Source: Chitinophagaceae bacterium (GTDB lineage: Bacteria > Bacteroidota > Bacteroidia > Chitinophagales > Chitinophagaceae). From it: a stretch of 64,000 nucleotides of DNA. Location: positions 310,001 through 374,000 of the forward strand of contig JADKJV010000001.1 of NCBI GenBank assembly GCA_016720825.1, written 5' to 3'. The notes under the pieces are model-generated. The model made no database searches, was not told the DNA's origin, and worked only from the letters and a program-made list of their open reading frames with translations. The position numbers were made by a program, and so were the translations under genes. This document shows, piece by piece, positions 16,785 to 26,934 of this stretch (position 1 is the first letter of the stretch; each line of letters begins with the position of its first letter).

Positions 16785-17133
16785 GCAACCAAAACTAACT
16801 GCTTATGAGAAAATTGACTGCTTTTATAATGAGTTCAAATATTAATCGTACATGTATAACGCAAATTTATTGCCGCTAGTATGAATATTGCTGTTAATGA
16901 AAGTATAAAAGGATTTATTTAGTATTTCTCCCTGATGACTGTTCGTATTTATTCTCCGGGCTTCACCGCTGCAAACAGTTGTTTCTGATCACAGCATAAC
17001 AGAAATCTAAAAGGGATTCCAACATCTTCTTATCTGACAATCAACTGACAAAGATCTTTTTCTCTTCAACATTCATTCCTGCTTACTACTATCGAAATTT
17101 CATGCCAAAAACTATCGGGTTAGTCCCGGCCAT

Positions 17134-17166
17134 AAAAAAAACCACCAAAAAATATTTTCCGGTGGT
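17134..17166 (-). terminator. Terminator after the DUF937-like gene
   Basis: On the minus strand GGACCACC and GGTGGTTT form a stem around an AT-rich loop and are followed by seven or more T residues (complement of 17134-17140). It lies 28 bases past the stop codon at 17194. Confidence 0.8.
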
Positions 17167-17193
17167 CCTTTTTACAAATTGAAGACTATCTGA

Positions 17194-17838
17194 TCAGGAG
17201 ATAAACCCTTTGATCAAATCCATCAGGCCGTTTCCGGCTTCTCCGCCACCGGGTTTTTGAAAACTATCCTGGGCTTTATTGGTCAGATTGCTGATAATGT
17301 TTTGTAAATCAAAGCCGCCCGAACCTTTGTTGCCTGAATTGCCACCCGTAAACTGGTCCAGCAAATCCTGAAGCGGGGAAGAACCGGTGTTCTGTGAATT
17401 GTCTTCCGAAACAGCAGCCCCTGCTTTTCCCACCAGCGAACCGATAAATCCGTCCATGGTGGCTTTTTCATTACCGGGGTCATTTGTTTGCTCTACCAGC
17501 TGGTTAATTGAATTAGGAATCAGGTTGTTGGCTATTGAACTGGCTGAAGATGGACTCATGTTATACTTACCAACCAGCTTGCTGATAAAGTGGCCAATCA
17601 TCATACTCACCATCGGATTCTTTACCAGTCCGGCAAGTCCGCCACCTCCACCGCCGCCCTTGAACAGGTCAAGGATATTCTGGAAACCACCACCCGCCAG
17701 TACATTCTGGAAACCACCGGCAATCGTGTGGGTGGCATCCGCCATTACCTCCTGGTTATACTCATTGGGGACTTCAGGATTGTTCACAACAGTATCCTGA
17801 CCAAACTGCTTCACGATATTAAATAACTGGTCTAACAT
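17194..17838 (-). CDS. Gly/Asn-rich DUF937-like protein
   Basis: 214 residues without a signal peptide. Helical N-terminus (LDQLFNIVKQFGQDTV), a central GGGG-rich linker (about residues 61-69), the segment NPMVSMMIGHFISKLVGKYNMSPSSASSIANNLIPNSINQLVEQ (about residues 74-117, read in parts), then two Gly/Ser/Asn linkers, each followed by an amphipathic helix. The Gly-rich spacers and the helix that reads like a DUF937/YidB repeat suggest that family; function unknown. It stands alone between the vanZ-side gap and prfA (-), 54 bases downstream of the latter's stop. Confidence 0.65.
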   Translation of the reverse strand: MLDQLFNIVKQFGQDTVVNNPEVPNEYNQEVMADATHTIAGGFQNVLAGGGFQNILDLFKGGGGGGGLAGLVKNPMVSMMIGHFISKLVGKYNMSPSSASSIANNLIPNSINQLVEQTNDPGNEKATMDGFIGSLVGKAGAAVSEDNSQNTGSSPLQDLLDQFTGGNSGNKGSGGFDLQNIISNLTNKAQDSFQKPGGGEAGNGLMDLIKGFIS

Positions 17839-17892
17839 ATTAGATATATTTTACCAGCAAGTTAAGTGAAACAACAAATAAGCAACATGAAA

Positions 17893-18958
17893 TTATTCCT
17901 GACGGGCCAGTTTTTCTGAGTTTTCAGCAAACTGCAGCGCTTCCAGTATTTCCTGGATATTGCCGTTTAAGATATCATCGAGGTTATAGAGTGTTAAACC
18001 AATCCGGTGATCGGTCACCCTTCCCTGCGGGAAATTGTATGTCCTGATTTTTGCACTCCGGTCACCTGTACTTACCAGGCTTTTCCGGTGACGGGAAATC
18101 TCATCTTCCTGTTTTCTCACTTGTTCTTCATACAGTTTGGTACGCATCATCTGCATGGCTTTCTCCCGGTTGCCGAGCTGGGAACGCTCTGTCTGGCAAA
18201 CCACCACTGTACCTGTCGGAATATGCGTGAGCATTACCTTGGTTTCTACTTTGTTTACATTCTGTCCGCCTGCACCCCCCGCTTCGCGCTGTTTCCATTT
18301 TCACATCAGCCGGGTTGAGTTCAAAGTCCACTTCTTCTGCTTCCGGCATAACGGCAACTGTTGCCGCAGAGGTATGTACCCTGCCACTGGCTTCCGTATC
18401 GGGAACGCGCTGTACGCGGTGTACCCCACTTTCGAATTTCAGGGTCCCATATACATCATCACCCGTTACTTCCAGCTGGACTTCTTTATACCCGCCTACC
18501 GTTCCTTCATTCTCACTGAGCAAAGCTGTTTTCCAGCCGCGCCTTTCGCAATAACGCATATACATCCGCAGGAGGTTGCCGGCAAATAAACTGGCTTCGT
18601 CGCCACCGGTACCGGCACGGATTTCCAGGATGGCGTTCTTTTCGTCCTGGGGATCTTTGGGAATCAGTAATTGGCGGATATGGGCTTCAATTTCCGTCTT
18701 CCTGACATCCAGTCCGGGTGCTTCTGTCTTGGCCAGTTCGCGCATTTCCTCATCATCCCCCTCTATGGCCTCTTTATAAAAATCAATATCGTCCAGGATC
18801 TTACGGTATTGGTCATAAGCCTGCACGATTTTCTCCAGGCTCCGGTATTCCTTGCTGGTTTCGGCAAACTTTCTGTTATTGGCCACAATCTCGGGGTTGG
18901 TCAGCGCCACACCCAGTTGCTCAAATCTTGCTTTTATCGCGTCTAATCGGTCTTGCAT
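17893..18958 (-). CDS. prfA: Peptide chain release factor 1 (frame broken at the GGQ motif)
   Basis: Recognises UAA/UAG stop codons and releases the finished peptide on the ribosome. The first frame (18958 down to the break) carries the coiled-coil domain 1, IRAGTGGDEASLFAGNLLRMY, and the decoding region RVPDTEASGRVHTSAATVAV with the PxT tripeptide. The second frame (to 17893) carries VCQTERSQLGNREKAMQMM, RKSLVSTGDRSAKIRTYNFPQGRVTDHR and LDDILNG. They join if one base is removed from the six-C run at 18275-18280, restoring SGGAGGQNVNK with the catalytic GGQ and a normal length of 354 residues. As RF1 is essential, a homopolymer sequencing error is the most likely cause. Programmed frameshifting is known for prfB, not prfA, and at another position. 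Confidence 0.93.
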
Positions 18959-18976
18959 AATGGTGAATCAGGGCGG

Positions 18977-18984
18977 CAAATTTA
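18977..18984 (-). promoter_or_regulatory. Candidate -7 element of prfA
   Basis: On the minus strand TAAATTTG (18984-18977) matches TAnnTTTG and lies 19 bases before the prfA ATG (18958). No -33 TTTG at the right spacing was found. Confidence 0.4.
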
Positions 18985-19017
18985 GCGATTTGGTTTTTGA
19001 GGTTTGAAATTTGAATT

Positions 19018-20180
19018 TTGGGCATGTCTTACCTGAAATACAGGGCTGAAAAAATTTTCGATGGATACCGTTTCTGCGAGCCCGGCACCGTACTGATTAC
19101 TGATGAGAAAGGGGTCGTGGAAGGCCTTTCCAATTCAACGGATGCCAGTGATGATATCCGGGATTTACCCGGAATACTCAGTCCTGGTTTCATTAATTGC
19201 CATTGCCACCTTGAACTCAGCCACATGCGTGGTCACCTGCCCGAACATACCGGCCTGGTTGATTTTGTACTGAATGTGGTGGACCAAAGACATTTCCCGG
19301 AAGATGAAATACTGGCAGCGATTGAAAAAGCAGAAGATGAAATGCTCGCCGGTGGTATTGTAGCTGTTGGTGATATCTGCAATAATGTGCTTACGCTGTC
19401 GCAAAAAAGAAAAGGCCGGCTCCGCTATCATAATTTTATTGAAGCCAGTGGCTTCAATCCCGCCATCGCTAAAATGCGTTTCGAAAGAAGTGAAGCTATT
19501 TACAGGCAGTTTGCCGGCAACACTTACAACCGCAATTTATCCAGCTCCATTGTGCCACATGCACCCTACTCGGTAGCAGCTGAACTCTGGGACCTGATCA
19601 TCCATTTTCCCGGCAACCAGTTATTAAGTATCCATAACCAGGAAACAGCGGATGAAGACCAGTGGTTCCTCAATAAATCCGGCGGGTTTGAAAGATTATA
19701 TCAAACCATGAAAATCGACACGGGCTTTTTCAACCCAAGCGGCAAAAGCAGCCTGCAATCCTGTCTGCCCTATTTATTACCCAACCAGCAGCTCATCCTT
19801 GTTCATAATGTATTTACTGCTGCCGAAGATCTGGCGTATGCCAAATCACAGTCCGGCAAAAACAATTTATTCTGGTGTCTCTGCCCGAATGCAAATAATT
19901 ACATCAGTAACCGTTTACCGGATATCCAATTGCTGATTGACCATGCCTGTGACATTGTACTGGGCACTGACAGCCTGGCGTCGAATCACCAATTGAGTAT
20001 CATATCAGAAATAGAAACAATCAGTAAACAGTATCCGGATATTTCTTTGGAAACAATGCTTCGATGGGCTACCAGCAATGGAGCGAGGGCTTTGCAGATG
20101 GATGCGGTGCTGGGGAGTTTTGAAAAGGGAAGAGGCCGGGGGTGGTGCAAATGAATAAAGGGGAAATTCAAATACATTAA
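19018..20180 (+). CDS. Amidohydrolase family protein (deaminase-like)
   Basis: Metal-dependent hydrolase of the amidohydrolase superfamily, closest in appearance to the cytosine/aminofutalosine deaminase group. Visible are GILSPGFINCHCHLELSH (metal HxH, about residues 51-68), PHAPYSV (about residue 181), SIHNQET (about residue 205), LVHNVFTAAED and the terminal metal Asp in GTDSLASN (about residue 320). The literal frame stops at 20154 with an odd end (RGRGWCK). Adding one A to the A4 run at 20123-20126 gives the usual EKGKRPGVVQ ending and a TAA at 20178-20180, 387 residues. That stop codon lies inside the first bases of the next palindrome. The substrate cannot be named. Confidence 0.85.
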
Positions 20181-20267
20181 CCACAAAGTGCACAAAGGAA
20201 TACACTAAGTTCACGAGGATTACGACCATTGTGTCCTTTGTGTATTCCTTTGTGCACTTAGTGGTTA
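20177..20267. repeat. CACAAAG-word long palindrome between convergent genes
   Basis: A 91-bp inverted repeat. The left arm TTAACCACAAAGTGCACAAA continues with GGAATACAC; the right arm GTGTATTCC continues with TTTGTGCACTTAGTGGTTAA. The arms are almost perfect complements over about 32 bp, with a partly paired centre. It sits between the amidohydrolase (+) and a lipoprotein gene (-), 15 bases from the latter's stop, and includes the inferred stop of the former. Confidence 0.85.
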
Positions 20268-20281
20268 AAAAAACTCTTCAA

Positions 20282-21084
20282 TTATTTTATCCGCTTCTTC
20301 AACTCCTCCAATATCAGGTCAGCCCGGCTCCTGACAGACGCTGAAGACTCCATATCCCGCTCCCGCAAAAATTTCGTCAGGAACACCGAGTTGAAATAAA
20401 TTTTCTCCGCATTCCATCTCCAGTCATTATCTAATTCTTTCCCCGAACCCCTGTCTGTATAAGACCTGTAACCACTCTTCAGGCTGTCGCCTTTCACATA
20501 TCTTTTTGCATCAAAAAAATCATTGGCCTTGCTGTTATAAAAGGCCGGTTTGATGCTGGCAATATCCGGCATCCCTTTCAGCGCTTCTTTATAAAACGAC
20601 TTACTGATAATCTCCCGTACCGTATCCCCGTCAGGATATTCCAGCCTGAACATACGCAGGGTGGCATCGTTTCCCTTCAGTGAATCATACGGGTTGCCTG
20701 CAAATTCCGAGCTCCAGCATGGCCGTATCTATATTGAAAACAAAACTGTACAGATCGTCACCGTCAATAAAATGCTTATCCTGTTTGCACCAGTGCCCCT
20801 GAATTTTCCTGAAATGGATGGCATGCTCTTTATCATTCTGGTAGCGTACTTTGAGCAGCAGCTGGTCACCGTTGTAAATCACTTTTACAAATGGCCGGGA
20901 GAGATCGGGTGGTGTCAGCGGTTCAATACCGCGGAAATGGTACCAGTCGAAGTCTTTGAAATAAAATATGGAGTCGCCTTTATCCCATTCATGATAGGCG
21001 CGTTCTTTTTTTGACGGCGGGTTTATCATTGCCGGAGCAGGAGGCAATAATAATAGTGAGCAAAAATATGATTGGGATTTTCAT
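20282..21084 (-). CDS. Lipoprotein of unknown function (frame broken twice)
   Basis: The restored product has 266 residues: a lipoprotein signal MKIPIIFLLTIIIIASC, a basic/acidic linker, then a soluble domain with DSIFYFKDFDWYHFRG, RPFVKVIYNGDQLLLKVRYQ, a middle part FAGNPYDSLKGNDATLRMF and an all-helical end RADLILEELKKRIK. Two one-base insertions break it: in the T7 run at 21006-21012 and in the CC at 20714-20715 (plus-strand bases). With both removed the three segments read continuously. I do not recognise the family. It lies between two CACAAAG palindromes and downstream of recO on the same strand. Confidence 0.65.
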
Positions 21085-21118
21085 CTTATAAATCTAATGA
21101 GTCTTTCGGATATTTAAA

Positions 21119-21245
21119 TACAAAACCACAAAGTGCACTAAGGAAGACACAAAGTTCACAAGGGTTGCGAACATTGTGTCCTTTGTGTATTCCTTAGTGC
21201 ACTATGTGCCTATGCTTTGCCCGCCGAAGCGAAGCGTAGGAGGGT
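21119..21245. repeat. CACAAAG-word palindrome plus CGAAGCGAAGCG repeat
   Basis: ACCACAAAGTGCACTAAGGA (about 21124-21143) is mirrored by TCCTTAGTGCACTATGTG (about 21191-21208), with inner arms GACACAAAG and CATTGTGTCCTTTGTG. Directly after it is CCCGCCGAAGCGAAGCG TAGGAGGG (21218-21242), whose ends are complementary (CCgCC / GGagGG-like), a short dispersed-looking hairpin of different type. The element ends about 13 bases before the recO stop codon. Confidence 0.75.
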
Positions 21246-21257
21246 GGTAAAAAAAAC

Positions 21258-22028
21258 TCAACTCAATATCGCCCTCAGTACTGGCAAGGTCTTCATCGTC
21301 CCGAAATCCTGTATATGCAACGCATAATATGTCTCACAGGCATACAATAAATTCCGCCGGAAATCATGATTCAGTTTTATCTCCCGCAGGTCTTCCGGCT
21401 GCATGCATTTCAGAAACCGCGCGGTTATTTCTGCCTGTTTATCGGCCAGGAAATGCGGATGATGCGGAATGGCTTCCACAAAATTTCCTTCGATCATATC
21501 GAGACAACTGGTTTCAGCCGAATAATTATCCTGTATCCGGAATCCGAAGAAATAAGTGAGGTGGAGTGCAAAAAATAATGGCAGGTTGGCGAACACAGTA
21601 TCATCCGCTTCATCGAGATGGGTCAGGATGTCTTCCATGAAATGATACAAATCCGGATTGGCTTCCGGCTGCTTGAGGCATTTGGTGAGCAACTCAGTCA
21701 TGTAAAGCCCAACTGCATTCCGTTTTACATCCGACATGAGGTTTTTATAGAGATAACCCCATTTGAATTCCCGGATCCGGTTGAGGTTTTTTAATTCGTG
21801 ATGATATACCACCAGCTCCAGCTGCATCATCGGTTGGAATAGGGAAGCTTTCCCGGGTGCATTCTTGCCGGTGGTACGCACTCCATTCACCATATAAGAT
21901 TGAACACCGAATAATTCAGTGAAGATGGTTACCACCAGGCTGGTTTCGCCATACTTGACTGCGCGCAGCACAATTCCTTTTGTTTTATGGAGTTTACCGG
22001 ACAATGGATCAGCGTTGGATAAATACAA
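21258..22028 (-). CDS. recO: DNA repair protein RecO
   Basis: 256 residues. RecO works with RecF and RecR to load RecA at gapped DNA. The N-terminal OB-fold part reads KTKGIVLRAVKYGETSLVVTIFTELFGVQSYMVNGVR (about residues 15-50, read in parts). The C-terminal helical part contains LLTKCLKQPEANPDLYHF and FFALHLTYFFGFRIQDNY, typical of Bacteroidota RecO. The start at ATG 22028 overlaps the end of the porZ-like gene by 20 bases, so translation is probably coupled. The stop is followed by a word repeat. Confidence 0.92.
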   Translation of the reverse strand: MYLSNADPLSGKLHKTKGIVLRAVKYGETSLVVTIFTELFGVQSYMVNGVRTTGKNAPGKASLFQPMMQLELVVYHHELKNLNRIREFKWGYLYKNLMSDVKRNAVGLYMTELLTKCLKQPEANPDLYHFMEDILTHLDEADDTVFANLPLFFALHLTYFFGFRIQDNYSAETSCLDMIEGNFVEAIPHHPHFLADKQAEITARFLKCMQPEDLREIKLNHDFRRNLLYACETYYALHIQDFGTMKTLPVLRAILS

Positions 22029-24300
22029 TTTTAGTAGCAGCAGTTTCCAGTTTGTTGCCGTCGTTAATCAGTACGAGATAAACACCGCTGGAAATTTTAT
22101 TCCCGCGGTAATCTTTTCCGTCCCACACGGCTTGTCCGCCCAATGCACGGGTCTGGTAAATAAGCCGTCCATCCGGTTCCGTAATTTTTACAATGGCATT
22201 CTCCACTAGACCGCGGATGGCAATTGTTCCTGTATAACCCGGCGGAACAGGATTCGGGAACACCAGTACATTTTCGTTTTTCACACCGCCTTCTGTGGCG
22301 GTACTCCTGAACGAACATATCCCTTTCAGTGTGGCAAAATAAACTTCACCCGTTTTACCATCAATGGCAATTTTGCGGACATCATTATTCAGCAGCGGAC
22401 TGTTATCTTCTGTAAACTGGTAAATCACTTTTTCGCCGGAAGCACTGACTAAAAACACACCGTTTTTAGTGGCTATCCATTTCCGGTTGGCGCCATCCAC
22501 TGCAATACTGCGAACGGATTGTCCTTTGAAAAGATAACCCGCAAAATTCCCGTTCGGTACAATGGGCCAGGTGGCATCACAACCGCCGCCGGTGAAAATA
22601 TCACCGGGACATTGAATCACGCCAATGCCGTCAGTAGTACCGACCCAGATATAACCGTCTTTATCAACGGCCACCGACATCACTTCTGCGGAGGGCAGGT
22701 TACCGGTGCCGGTGCCGGTGTAATATCTTTTCCAGCGGTCATCGCCGGTGTTATCAATGGAAGAACCGTGATCAAAACAGATCAACCCATTTCCCAGTGG
22801 GGATACAATCCATTTGTAATTGTTTTCATCCACCACGATCTGTGCCATGGAATTCTGGTTGAGGAAAAACGGTGGCGTAAAATTTTTCCAGGTGCCATCT
22901 GCTTTCCTGACCCGCAACGGCTGAACTGAACCGAAATTGGAAACCCAGAGATTATTTTCTGTATCGAATGCAAGTCCGGCCACACGGTAACTGCCCGGAT
23001 CACCGGTGGTTTCACCAAGTGTATTTTGTTTGAAGATTTCAAACACAGGTCCCGGTTTCACATGCAATAATCCCCCTCCATAAGATCCGGCCCAGATGGT
23101 TTCATCGCGGGGATCAATGGCCAGGCTTACAAAATCAAGCAGGGTATCAAGCCGGGCATATTTATAACGATTGATATTATTCCAGTCGCCTTCTTTATAT
23201 ACATACAAACCATCCCCGTTGTACTGGTAATTCCAGGCATCATTCACCGAACCCGATGAAGCATAAAACACATCCCGGTACACCAGCATCTCACCGCTGG
23301 CCGTTCCCTGCGGCGATGAAGGAATGAGTTGCTGGAAATCATTCCCTGCCCCGAAATGCGATAAACAACCAAACTGGTCGGCCACCCAGGGATCATTATT
23401 CACCAGTATGGCCTTGCGGGGAAAAGAAACTGCTGCAGAACTGTTCAGTATCCGGTTTGTTGTTCCGTCATCATTCAATATAACCACCCTGGATACACCA
23501 TTCGCCTGGCGGGCACATACCATGATTTTCCCTTCACTTTCAGAAACATTCACCCAGGGCCAGTTGTCTGTATACAAAAAAGACCAGGTGCTGCCGTTTT
23601 GTACAAAAATGGTATCATGCTGGGTGACGAAAACTTTATTCTGTATACGAAATACATTCTTTGCCGGGGCAGCAGGTAAACCATTTGTGCCGCTGACCAA
23701 AGTCCATTGTGTATAGTTGGATGGATTGGGAGTATTGACCGCCGTTTTCTTCAACCCTTCTTCGGTAGCGGCATAATAGAATCCGGCGTCGCTGGTAAAA
23801 TCATTCACTTTTACATGACCGCCGCTGTTACCGATAAACCAGGAATCACTGGTTTCATAACGAGTGCCATCAAGAACCACGACACCTATCCCGGTAGCGC
23901 AGTAATATTTATTGCCGAGCGGGTAAATATTGTAAATCGTTTTATCGCCGCTGATGCCTGACCGTTTGATGTCGGGGATATTATAGATATCATTCCGGTA
24001 CATGATATCGACGTTGCTGTTGCTGTAGGCGATAAAAAGTTTTTCGCTGGCTGCATCGTAGCGGATGGCGCTGATGCCGGTTTCACTGAGAGCGGAAATC
24101 CTGCTGTACCGTTCAATGGCATTTCCGGGCACGGAGACTGAAAAAAGACTGTATGGGGTGGCACAAAAAACAAGTCCGGGAGCAGCCGCACAGTCAATGG
24201 CACTGTTGTAGGGCAATTCCTCACGCCAGTTACCTATTGGTTGTTGCGCTAAGAGGTTCAGGCAGAACAAAAGAGATATGGTCAGACCGGAAATTCTCAC
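22009..24300 (-). CDS. porZ: PorZ-like type IX secretion system propeller protein
   Basis: About 763 residues from GTG 24300, which gives a clean signal peptide (RISGLTISLLFCLNLLAQ); ATG 24318 adds six residues. The body is two beta-propellers of two-component-regulator type, with repeated W-V-G/A-T segments such as ETIWAGSYGGGLLHV, NLWVSNFG, YIWVGTTDGIGVI, KWIATKNGVFLV and VYFATLKGICSF. The end has a type IX C-terminal domain (VFPNPVPPGYTGTIAIRGL, then DGRLIYQT, GKDYRGNKISSGVYLV). This architecture matches PorZ, the surface protein that delivers A-LPS to the sortase PorU. Type IX cargo proteins therefore exist in this organism. The gene overlaps recO and is divergent from the RND transporter. 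Confidence 0.82.
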   Translation of the reverse strand: MRISGLTISLLFCLNLLAQQPIGNWREELPYNSAIDCAAAPGLVFCATPYSLFSVSVPGNAIERYSRISALSETGISAIRYDAASEKLFIAYSNSNVDIMYRNDIYNIPDIKRSGISGDKTIYNIYPLGNKYYCATGIGVVVLDGTRYETSDSWFIGNSGGHVKVNDFTSDAGFYYAATEEGLKKTAVNTPNPSNYTQWTLVSGTNGLPAAPAKNVFRIQNKVFVTQHDTIFVQNGSTWSFLYTDNWPWVNVSESEGKIMVCARQANGVSRVVILNDDGTTNRILNSSAAVSFPRKAILVNNDPWVADQFGCLSHFGAGNDFQQLIPSSPQGTASGEMLVYRDVFYASSGSVNDAWNYQYNGDGLYVYKEGDWNNINRYKYARLDTLLDFVSLAIDPRDETIWAGSYGGGLLHVKPGPVFEIFKQNTLGETTGDPGSYRVAGLAFDTENNLWVSNFGSVQPLRVRKADGTWKNFTPPFFLNQNSMAQIVVDENNYKWIVSPLGNGLICFDHGSSIDNTGDDRWKRYYTGTGTGNLPSAEVMSVAVDKDGYIWVGTTDGIGVIQCPGDIFTGGGCDATWPIVPNGNFAGYLFKGQSVRSIAVDGANRKWIATKNGVFLVSASGEKVIYQFTEDNSPLLNNDVRKIAIDGKTGEVYFATLKGICSFRSTATEGGVKNENVLVFPNPVPPGYTGTIAIRGLVENAIVKITEPDGRLIYQTRALGGQAVWDGKDYRGNKISSGVYLVLINDGNKLETAATKIVFIQR

Positions 24301-24377
24301 TTGCCAAAAGTAGCCCAAAACAGCCTCCCATTGGGCTTTTTTGCCTTTCTTTGCGGCTCAACTGATTCCAACAGCTT

Positions 24378-26699
24378 ATGTGGCAAAGACTGGGCCGGTT
24401 CATATTACAATACCGGGTGATTTTATTAGTAGTTCTTGCGGCGATGACCGGTTTTATGGCCTATCATGCCAGCCATGTACAGCTCAGTTATGATTTTTCC
24501 CGCGCCATCCCGATTGACAACCCCAAATACAAAGAATACCAGGAGTTTAAAAAGAAATTCGGGGAAGACGGAAACCTGCTCGTGCTGGGTATTAAAACGG
24601 ACAAGTTATTTGATGCCGGTTTGTTCAACGATTATGCCCGCTTGCAGAATGACCTGAAAAAACAATACGGCGTTGAAGACGTGATCGGTGTTCCCGGATC
24701 CATGAACCTGGCAAAGGATTCTGTTTCTGAAAAATTAAAAGCCGACACGATTTTCCCGAACCGGGAACTGACCCAGGAAGAAATCAATACCGGCAAAGCT
24801 GTATTCCTGAACCTCCCTTTTTACAAATATCTTTTATACAATCCTGATTCCAGTGTATGGATGATGGGTGTTCGCATACGCAAGGACCTGATGGCTTCCA
24901 AAGCCAGGATTGGCATTGTACATTCCATCGATAAAATCGCTGATAAATTTGGCGCCAAATATAACCTGGTTGTTCATAAAAGCGGTTTGCCGCAGATCAG
25001 GACCGAACTGACCGAGCGCAGTGTGAAGGAAATGCGCGGGTTTATCATTGCTTCTGTTATTCTTTCTGCATTCATTTTGCTGGTATTCTTCCGGAGTTTC
25101 AGTACGATGTTGCTTTCACTCACGGTTGTGGCGATGGGTGTGGTGTGGAGTTTTGCCACGATTGAAATGATGGGATATAAAATCAGTATCCTGAATGCGC
25201 TGATTCCCCCGCTGATTATTGTAATCGGTATTCCCAATTGTATTTACTTCCTCAATAAATTCCATACGGCCTACAATGAAACCGGCAATAAGAAAGAAAG
25301 CCTGGTTACGATGGTTGACCGGATGGGTGTGGTTACGTTATTCTGTAATCTCGCAGCGGCAATTGGTTTTGGTGTATTCGCATTTACACAGAGCCAGATC
25401 CTGAAAGAATTCGGTATCGTAGCTGGTCTCAATATTTTCGCGCTGTTTTTTATCTCGCTGATATTTATCCCGGGTGTGCTGAGTTTCCTGCCAGCGCCCA
25501 AATCAAGACATACAAAATACCTGGAAAGCCCGGGACTGAACCGGGTGCTCGACAGGCTGGAACGCTGGTCGCTCAATCACCGCAAACTGATTTACATTGT
25601 TACTGTGGCTGTGGTTGCTGTTTCCATTGCGGGCGCGGCGCGGTTGAAAACGCTGGGCTTTATTGTGGATGATCTTCCGAAATCAGACCGCATTTATACC
25701 GATCTCCGTTTTTTTGAAAGCAATTTCAAAGGCGTCATGCCGCTGGAGATTGTAGTTGATACAAAGAAAAAAACCGGCGTAACCCGGATATTGAATAATC
25801 TGGAGCGAATTGATTCGCTGAGCCAGTTCCTGAACACCTTGCCCGACATTGCGCGTCCGCTTTCTATTACAGACGGATTAAAATTCGCCCGACAGGCATT
25901 TTTTGATGGCGACAGCAGCAGTTATTCCATGCCTTCTGAATTTGATTTACCCGCATTGATTCAGTACCTCAATTTCAAAGGGGATACCAGCAGCAGCAAG
26001 AATTCGCTGGCAAAACTGGCCACCACATTCATGGACAGTGACCGCCAGAAAGCGAGAATCAGTGTCAGTATGAAAGATGTGGGCAGTAAAAGACTGCCTG
26101 AAATCCTGGATACGATCCGGGGCCGGGTGAACCAGCTTTTTGATACTGCGAAATATAATGTGCAGCTTACGGGTACCAGCGTGACCTTCCTGGAGGGCAG
26201 CCGGTATATAATTAATGGGCTGAAAGACAGCATCATGTGGGCTTTTGTGCTGATTGCTTTGTGTATGCTGTATCTGTTCCGGTCTGCCCGGATCCTCATT
26301 TGTTCCCTCATCCCCAATATCATCCCCCTGCTGATTACTGCCGGGATTATGGGTTGGACAGGCATCCTGCTGAAGCCATCCACCGTTCTGGTATTTAGTG
26401 TAGCGCTCGGGATTGCGATCGATGTAACTATCCGGTTCCTTGTTAACTACAAACAGGAGTTACCCCGTACGAATTACGATATGAAACAAACGGTGATTGA
26501 AACCATTCACAGCACGGGTATCAGTATTATTTATACTTCGCTGGTGCTGATTGCCGGTTTTATCATTTTCTGTTTCAGCGGATTTGATGGCACTAAGGCG
26601 CTCGGCTGGCTTACATCGCTGACCCTGGTGACTGCCACCCTTACTAACCTGGTGCTTTTGCCGGCCATTTTGATTTCATTTGTAAAAATGAAAAAATAA
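24378..26699 (+). CDS. RND superfamily (MMPL-type) transporter
   Basis: 773-residue inner-membrane protein with the 12-span RND layout: one N-terminal span, a periplasmic loop (about residues 35-215), spans 2-6 (about residues 220-380, including RSFSTMLLSLTVVAMGVVW and LIPPLIIVIGIPNCIYF), a second single span near residue 405, a second periplasmic loop, and spans 8-12 (about residues 615-770, including VFSVALGIAIDVTIRFLVNY). It is of the MMPL/SSD type that exports lipids or hopanoid-like molecules rather than the drug-efflux AcrB type, as the periplasmic loops are short. No membrane-fusion or TolC partner lies nearby. Substrate unknown. Confidence 0.9.
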   Translation: MWQRLGRFILQYRVILLVVLAAMTGFMAYHASHVQLSYDFSRAIPIDNPKYKEYQEFKKKFGEDGNLLVLGIKTDKLFDAGLFNDYARLQNDLKKQYGVEDVIGVPGSMNLAKDSVSEKLKADTIFPNRELTQEEINTGKAVFLNLPFYKYLLYNPDSSVWMMGVRIRKDLMASKARIGIVHSIDKIADKFGAKYNLVVHKSGLPQIRTELTERSVKEMRGFIIASVILSAFILLVFFRSFSTMLLSLTVVAMGVVWSFATIEMMGYKISILNALIPPLIIVIGIPNCIYFLNKFHTAYNETGNKKESLVTMVDRMGVVTLFCNLAAAIGFGVFAFTQSQILKEFGIVAGLNIFALFFISLIFIPGVLSFLPAPKSRHTKYLESPGLNRVLDRLERWSLNHRKLIYIVTVAVVAVSIAGAARLKTLGFIVDDLPKSDRIYTDLRFFESNFKGVMPLEIVVDTKKKTGVTRILNNLERIDSLSQFLNTLPDIARPLSITDGLKFARQAFFDGDSSSYSMPSEFDLPALIQYLNFKGDTSSSKNSLAKLATTFMDSDRQKARISVSMKDVGSKRLPEILDTIRGRVNQLFDTAKYNVQLTGTSVTFLEGSRYIINGLKDSIMWAFVLIALCMLYLFRSARILICSLIPNIIPLLITAGIMGWTGILLKPSTVLVFSVALGIAIDVTIRFLVNYKQELPRTNYDMKQTVIETIHSTGISIIYTSLVLIAGFIIFCFSGFDGTKALGWLTSLTLVTATLTNLVLLPAILISFVKMKK

Positions 26700-26934
26700 T
26701 TATTTTTAATGTTTATTTAGTTGGTTTCCATTAGCTTACTTAATTTTTGTGAAGACTATGCCATTTTGGCTCTTCCCAATCACAAGTAAATGTTAATCAA
26801 AAGCAGCAATAAATATGGTTATCTGTCTTACTGAGTAGAAACCGACTTATTTCCATCCGACATTTTCCTCGAAAAACCAGACGTAACAGATTGCTTTCCA
26901 ATCCCTGTTTTTTTATCAGACAGGTGTTATTTTC

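Noticed and set aside
16805..16879. A 24-codon frame beginning MRKLTAF after the vanZ hairpin
   Set aside because: Too short and composition-neutral; no promoter or homology cue.
16764..17133. tRNA or small RNA in the AT-rich gap after vanZ
   Set aside because: No cloverleaf, CCA end, promoter or terminator of its own could be found apart from those of the neighbouring genes.
18265..18290. Programmed frameshift in prfA
   Set aside because: No slippery heptamer with stimulatory structure is evident, the known programmed case is prfB, and many other genes in this window show the same kind of homopolymer break.
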